A stretch of DNA of 64,000 bases from Burkholderiales bacterium. Lineage in GTDB: Bacteria; Pseudomonadota; Gammaproteobacteria; Burkholderiales; SG8-41. Numbering within the stretch: position 1 is the first letter of the stretch; each line of letters opens with the position of its first letter. This document shows, piece by piece, positions 60,718 through 64,000 of this stretch. The position numbers were made by a program, and so were the translations under genes. The notes below the pieces were generated by a model. It did not search any database, was not told where the DNA came from, and saw only the letters and a program-made list of their open reading frames with translations. The stretch spans positions 1 to 64,000 of the forward strand of contig JAIETP010000003.1 in NCBI GenBank assembly GCA_019744975.1. Reading direction: 5' to 3'.

Positions 60718-61644
60718 ATGTCCATGGCTGATCGTGACGGGCAAATCTGGTACGACGGGAAACTGGTGCCCTGGCGCGACGCAACCACCCACGTACTGAC
60801 CCACTCCCTCCACTACGGGCTTGCCGTATTCGAAGGGGTCAGGGCCTATAACACCGACATCGGCACCGCCATTTTCCGGTTGCAGGAACACACCGAGCGG
60901 CTGTTCAATTCGGCACACATCTACATGATGAAAATACCTTACACCCGGGAAGTGCTGATGGCGGCACAGAAGGAGGTCGTGCGCGTCAACAAGCTGGAAT
61001 CCTGCTACATCCGGCCCATCGCCTTCTACGGTTCGGAAAAAATGGGCGTGTCACCCAAGGGTGCCAGCGTGCACGTCGCCATCGCCGCCTGGCCCTGGGG
61101 CGCCTACCTCGGCGACGAGGCCCTGGAAAAAGGCATCCGCGTCAAAACCTCGTCCCACGCCCGCCACCACGTCAACGTGTCGATGTGCCGTGCCAAATAT
61201 TCGGGTACCTACGCCAACTCGATCCTCGCCAACCTCGAAGCCACCGAACACGGCTACGACGAGGGCCTGCTGCTCGATGTCGATGGTTTTGTCGCCGAAG
61301 GTTCGGGTGAAAACCTGTTCATGGTCAAAAACGGCAAACTCTACGAACCGGAACTGACCAGTTCGCTGATCGGCATCACCCGCGACGCCATCATCACACT
61401 GGCCCGGGAAATGGGTTACGAAGTCGCCGCACGACGCATCACCCGCGATGATCTCTACATTGCCGACGAGGCTTTTTTCACCGGCACCGCCGCCGAGGTC
61501 ACGCCGATCCGCGAATTGGACGGCCGGATGATCGGCGACGGCAAACGCGGCCCGATCACTGCGCGCCTGCAGAAAAAATTCTTCGAGTGCGTCAACGCCA
61601 GGGCCGCCGAGCACCGCGACTGGCTTTCGCCAGTGGCCGCCTGA
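60718..61644 (+). CDS. ilvE: branched-chain amino acid aminotransferase
   Basis: 308 residues, PLP-dependent fold-type IV enzyme for the last step of valine, leucine and isoleucine synthesis. PLP Lys at about 160 in CRAKYSGTYANSILA. Other marks: HYGLAVFEGVRAY near the N terminus and VAEGSGENLFMVKNG, ITRDAIITLARE toward the end. Preceded by TGGAGAA about eight bases before the ATG. Confidence 0.95.
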   Translation: MSMADRDGQIWYDGKLVPWRDATTHVLTHSLHYGLAVFEGVRAYNTDIGTAIFRLQEHTERLFNSAHIYMMKIPYTREVLMAAQKEVVRVNKLESCYIRPIAFYGSEKMGVSPKGASVHVAIAAWPWGAYLGDEALEKGIRVKTSSHARHHVNVSMCRAKYSGTYANSILANLEATEHGYDEGLLLDVDGFVAEGSGENLFMVKNGKLYEPELTSSLIGITRDAIITLAREMGYEVAARRITRDDLYIADEAFFTGTAAEVTPIRELDGRMIGDGKRGPITARLQKKFFECVNARAAEHRDWLSPVAA

Positions 61645-61651
61645 AACCGTC

Positions 61652-61855
61652 ATGAATACGTCCACCGATAACAAGTCACGTCAGATCGAAGTCACCGCCG
61701 CAGACCTGCCGCTGCATTGCCCGACACCCGCAATGCAACTGTGGAATGCCCACCCGCGGGTGTTCCTGCCGATCGAAAACACCGGCGAGGCGCTGTGTCC
61801 TTACTGCGGAACCCGCTACACGCTTAAAGGCGGTGCGGGCACCGGTCATCATTAA
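61652..61855 (+). CDS. small CHCC-type zinc-finger protein
   Basis: 67 residues with LHCPTPAMQLWNAHPRVFLP and CPYCGTRYTL. The Cys, His and Cys pair form the C-H-C-C zinc site of the zf-CHCC family, related to mitochondrial NDUFS6. It is 7 bases after ilvE and translationally close. Function in bacteria is not settled. Confidence 0.88.
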   Translation: MNTSTDNKSRQIEVTAADLPLHCPTPAMQLWNAHPRVFLPIENTGEALCPYCGTRYTLKGGAGTGHH

Positions 61856-61899
61856 GCGATGAACGCGGGGCAGCCATTGCTGTTCCGCGTATATTGCCG

Positions 61900-62934
61900 A
61901 TGACCAGCATTCTCGTCGTCGGCCCGTCCTGGGTCGGCGATACCGTGATCTCGCAGTCGCTGCTGAAACTGTTGCGACAACAGAATCCGGCCGCGCAGAT
62001 CGACTGCCTCGCCCCGCCGTGGACCCTGCCGCTGCTCGCACGCATGCCCGAAGTGCGCCACGGCATCAGCAATCCCTTCGGTCACGGCGCCTTCAGGCTG
62101 GGCGAACGCCGCGCGCTCGGCAAAACACTGCGCGAACGCAATTACGATCATGCACTGGTGCTGCCGAACTCGTGGAAATCAGCGCTGATCCCGTGGTTTG
62201 CCGGCATCCCGCTGCGTACTGGTTTTCGCGGCGAAGCACGCTGGGGCCTGCTCAACGACCTGCGCCGCCTCGATCCCGTCGCGCTGCCGCAGATGGTGCA
62301 GCGGTTTGCCGCGCTGGCGCTGCCCGCCGGCACAACCCTGCCCTCGCCATTGCCGCTGCCGCTGCCGGCGCTGCAATCAACGGCGGCACAACAACAACAG
62401 CTGCTGGCGCGACTCGGACTCAATACCGACAAAAACAAGGACAAACCGGTGATCGCATTCTGTCCGGGCGCCGAGTACGGGCCGGCCAAACGCTGGCCCG
62501 AAGCCCATTTCGCAGCCCTCGCACGGATGCTCGCGGCGCGCGGCTGCGTGGTGTGGCTGGTCGGATCGCCAAAAGATCATGCCGTTGCCGAAACCATCGC
62601 GCAGGGCAGCGCCGGCGCCTGCGTCAACCTCTGCGGTAAAACCGACATTGCCGAAGCCACCGACCTGCTCGCCGCGGCACGGCTGGTGGTGACCAACGAC
62701 TCCGGACTGATGCACATTGCAGCCGCCGTCGGCCGTCCGGTGATCGCGCTCTATGGTTCCAGCTCGCCGCAGTTCACGCCGCCCCTCAGCCCCGATGCGC
62801 GCATCCTCAAGCTGGACATTGAATGCAGCCCCTGCTTCAAACGCGAGTGCCCGCTGGGCCATTTCAAATGCCTGAACGACCTGTCGCCGGAGCGCGTTTT
62901 CGCCGCAATCGATTTTGCTAGAATCTGCACCTGA
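61900..62934 (+). CDS. waaF: lipopolysaccharide heptosyltransferase II
   Basis: 344 residues, GT9-family enzyme that adds the second L,D-heptose to the inner core of LPS. Motifs: ILVVGPSWVGDTVISQSL, CPGAEYGPAKRWP, and NDSGLMHIAAAVGRPVIAL (sugar-nucleotide site). ATG at 61900 (MTSILVVG) fits the family start. Repeat copy 2 begins 23 bases after its stop. Confidence 0.93.
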   Translation: MTSILVVGPSWVGDTVISQSLLKLLRQQNPAAQIDCLAPPWTLPLLARMPEVRHGISNPFGHGAFRLGERRALGKTLRERNYDHALVLPNSWKSALIPWFAGIPLRTGFRGEARWGLLNDLRRLDPVALPQMVQRFAALALPAGTTLPSPLPLPLPALQSTAAQQQQLLARLGLNTDKNKDKPVIAFCPGAEYGPAKRWPEAHFAALARMLAARGCVVWLVGSPKDHAVAETIAQGSAGACVNLCGKTDIAEATDLLAAARLVVTNDSGLMHIAAAVGRPVIALYGSSSPQFTPPLSPDARILKLDIECSPCFKRECPLGHFKCLNDLSPERVFAAIDFARICT

Positions 62935-62957
62935 TCCGCGCAGGCTGTAAAGCGCAC

Positions 62958-63226
62958 AGGGCCTGTTAACCATTATTTCATGAGATGCGTTGTGGCCAAA
63001 ATCGTCAGTGGCAAGGCGTTTGCCGCAGCTCATATCGAGAATATGAGCAAGGCAAACAACGCAGCCAGTGGCGATTTTGGCCTCAACCCGGAGGGACGGG
63101 ACGATTTGGCCCCAGTGCGTTGTCGCGCCTTCGCTTGTTTGCCAAGGGGCAAACGGCACTCGACGCTCCTAGCCCTGAGGCCAAATCGTCGCCGTCGCAC
63201 TCATGAAATAATGGTTAACAGGCCCT
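62958..63226 (+). repeat. palindromic mobile-type repeat, copy 2 (complete, 27-bp inverted repeats)
   Basis: 269 bases bounded by perfect 27-bp terminal inverted repeats (62958-62984 and 63200-63226; the outer part reads AGGGCCTGTTAACC). The left half carries the hairpin shared with copy 1, with GTTGTGGCCAAAATCG (62989-63004) and CGATTTTGGCCTCAAC (63072-63087), GTTTGC (63018-63023) and GCAAAC (63052-63057), and the identical GCTCATAT/ATATGAGC tip (63028-63048). The right half is a second hairpin unique to this copy: GACGATTTGGCC (63100-63111) with GGCCAAATCGTC (63179-63190), and GTTTGCC/GGCAAAC around AAGG at 63137-63154. No transposase is encoded, so it is a non-autonomous (MITE-like) element by structure. 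Confidence 0.87.
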
Positions 63227-63232
63227 AGGGAG
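63227..63232 (+). promoter_or_regulatory. ribosome binding site abutting repeat copy 2
   Basis: AGGGAG, five bases before the GTG at 63238, begins at the first base after the terminal inverted repeat. The gene therefore has no 5' region of its own beyond this site. Transcription must come from waaF or from within the repeat. Confidence 0.55.
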
Positions 63233-63237
63233 CTGCC

Positions 63238-63675
63238 GTGAAAAAATCCATGTTCGCGACGCCGCAGGACGCCGAGGCGGCCTTTTACGACGCCTTTGTC
63301 AAACGCGACCTCGACGCGATGATGGAAGTCTGGTCGGATGATGACGACAGTTACTGCGTGCATCCCGGCGGCGCGCGAGTGTCCGGCGTCGAACGCATTC
63401 GTGAATCATGGCGGCGGCTTTTCGCCGGCGGTCAGGACCTGCGCTTCAGCCTGCGTGACCAGCAGCTGATCCATACCATGATGCTCGCCGTACACAGCGT
63501 TTACGAACACATCTCCGTCGCCGGCCAGTCGCGCGCGCAGCAACCAATGATCGCCACCAACATCTATCAGCGCACCGAGCGCGGCTGGCGCATGGTGGCG
63601 CACCACGCCGCCGCGGCGCCAGCCTCGGTGAGGCAGGAAGCCGACACCGGGCCTGCGACCAAAACACTGCACTGA
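63238..63675 (+). CDS. NTF2-like (SnoaL-type) protein
   Basis: 145 residues with the cone-shaped NTF2-like pattern: MFATPQDAEAAFYDAFVKRD, MMEVWSDDDDSYCVHPGG, and NIYQRTERGWRMVAHHAA near the end. Such proteins are small ligand-binding or enzyme domains; the exact role is unknown. GTG start, directly after the palindromic repeat copy 2. Confidence 0.82.
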   Translation: MKKSMFATPQDAEAAFYDAFVKRDLDAMMEVWSDDDDSYCVHPGGARVSGVERIRESWRRLFAGGQDLRFSLRDQQLIHTMMLAVHSVYEHISVAGQSRAQQPMIATNIYQRTERGWRMVAHHAAAAPASVRQEADTGPATKTLH

Positions 63676-63839
63676 TTCCGTACGCTGCGCGCTGCAGCCA
63701 CAGCCGCAATTCCTGTCCGTATAGCGGATTTGGCGGCGTCATCGGGGCAAGCATTCGTTATACTGAATCAGTCCGTTTAGTGGACGTCGTTTCATGGCGG
63801 GCAGTCGCACACACCCCCGCACAACCACAACTGAAAACC
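63676..63839. other. intergenic region with a -10-like element
   Basis: 164 bases without a gene. TATACT at 63757-63763 resembles a sigma-70 -10 and could drive the gene at 63840, but no clear -35 is seen at the right spacing. No FNR box. Confidence 0.3.
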
Positions 63840-64000
63840 ATGGCTGACACGAAACCTGTCACTGAACTTGCGCTGCCGCAGCGCAGCCCCAAGCCGCGCC
63901 GCCGCGGCATTACCTCGATGATCGACTTCGGCCCCGATACCTTCGGCTGGTCCGGCGGCGAACGCGACATTGCCGACCTGCTCGACGTTGCCGCGAACTA
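63840..64000 (+). CDS. phosphosulfolactate synthase-like protein, cut by window end
   Basis: Only the first 53 residues are visible. The segment KPRRRGITSMIDFGPDTFGW followed by DIADLLDVAANY resembles the N terminus of ComA-type (2R)-phospho-3-sulfolactate synthases, which add sulfite to phosphoenolpyruvate. Bacterial relatives often have unproven functions. The catalytic part is outside the window, so the call is tentative. Confidence 0.45.
   Translation, partial: MADTKPVTELALPQRSPKPRRRGITSMIDFGPDTFGWSGGERDIADLLDVAAN

Noticed and set aside
58811-63226. CRISPR array or tandem satellite
   Set aside because: There are only two copies, 4 kb apart, each a long palindrome. No regularly spaced short direct repeats with unique spacers are seen anywhere in the window.
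62980-63228. Small protein inside repeat copy 2
   Set aside because: Same reasoning as for copy 1; the reading frame ends inside the terminal inverted repeat and has no ribosome binding site of its own.
1-64000. tRNA or rRNA genes, phage genes and toxin-antitoxin pairs
   Set aside because: I looked for tRNA-like cloverleaf segments with CCA ends, rRNA core sequences, integrases, capsid-type proteins and short overlapping gene pairs. None could be supported.

Overview
The window is GC-rich chromosomal DNA from a bacterium that is almost certainly a betaproteobacterium with an anaerobic, nitrate-respiring lifestyle. The evidence is the gene content and order: ccmDEFGHI, a ccoNOQPGH cbb3 oxidase cluster with hemN and an Fnr regulator, narK1K2GHJI followed by a PpiC-type isomerase gene, side-by-side aat and bpt, and a soluble RnfB beside pyrD. 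Genus cannot be decided from the sequence alone.

Layout. 1-697: the 3' part of an IS5-family transposase split over two frames, lying directly against the cytochrome c maturation operon (749-5656). 5751-7985: a Tat-exported Rieske protein, a Cu/Zn superoxide dismutase lipoprotein and an outer-membrane-type protein. 8001-16644: a microaerobic block with a TauE/SafE-like protein, hemN, fnr, two small membrane proteins and ccoNOQPGH. 16779-20488: a universal stress protein, a radical SAM/SPASM protein of unknown role, a DNR-like regulator and a nitronate-monooxygenase-like flavoprotein. 20601-31566 (minus strand): narK1K2GHJI-ppiC plus a small conserved gene. 31743-34842: nsrR and ccoS/ccoI. 34996-40446: N-end-rule transferases, pyrD, rnfB-like, M48 peptidase, SH3 protein and nth. 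40502-46582: two small cytochromes c, two tandem SulP transporters, a second stress protein and a cobalamin adenosyltransferase. 46586-55875 (minus): BtuF-like protein, cNMP-binding protein, aroG, tldD, nitrilase-family hydrolase, a small exported protein and yhdP. 55974-64000: glnE, an adenylate cyclase, ilvE, a zinc-finger protein, waaF, an NTF2-like protein and a partial gene resembling phosphosulfolactate synthase.

How it fits together. The respiratory genes appear to form one oxygen- and NO-responsive regulon. Six FNR/ANR-type boxes (TTGAY-N4-RTCAA) lie upstream of hemN/fnr, ccoN/usp, the radical SAM gene, the flavoprotein gene, narK1 and ccoI. Most have a plausible -10 hexamer at the spacing expected for class II activation. 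A near-consensus NsrR operator lies in the narK1-nsrR intergenic region. Ccm proteins would mature the c-type haems of CcoO, CcoP and the small cytochromes. CcoG/H/I/S would assemble and supply copper to the oxidase, and HemN supplies haem without oxygen.

The most unusual element is a pair of roughly 230-270 bp palindromic repeats at 58811-59040 and 62958-63226. They share a long hairpin module in which two base pairs of one stem have changed in a compensatory way between copies, and they carry different 3' halves. Copy 2 is bounded by 27-bp perfect inverted repeats and ends directly at the ribosome binding site of the next gene. They look like non-autonomous mobile elements with a conserved nucleic-acid fold.
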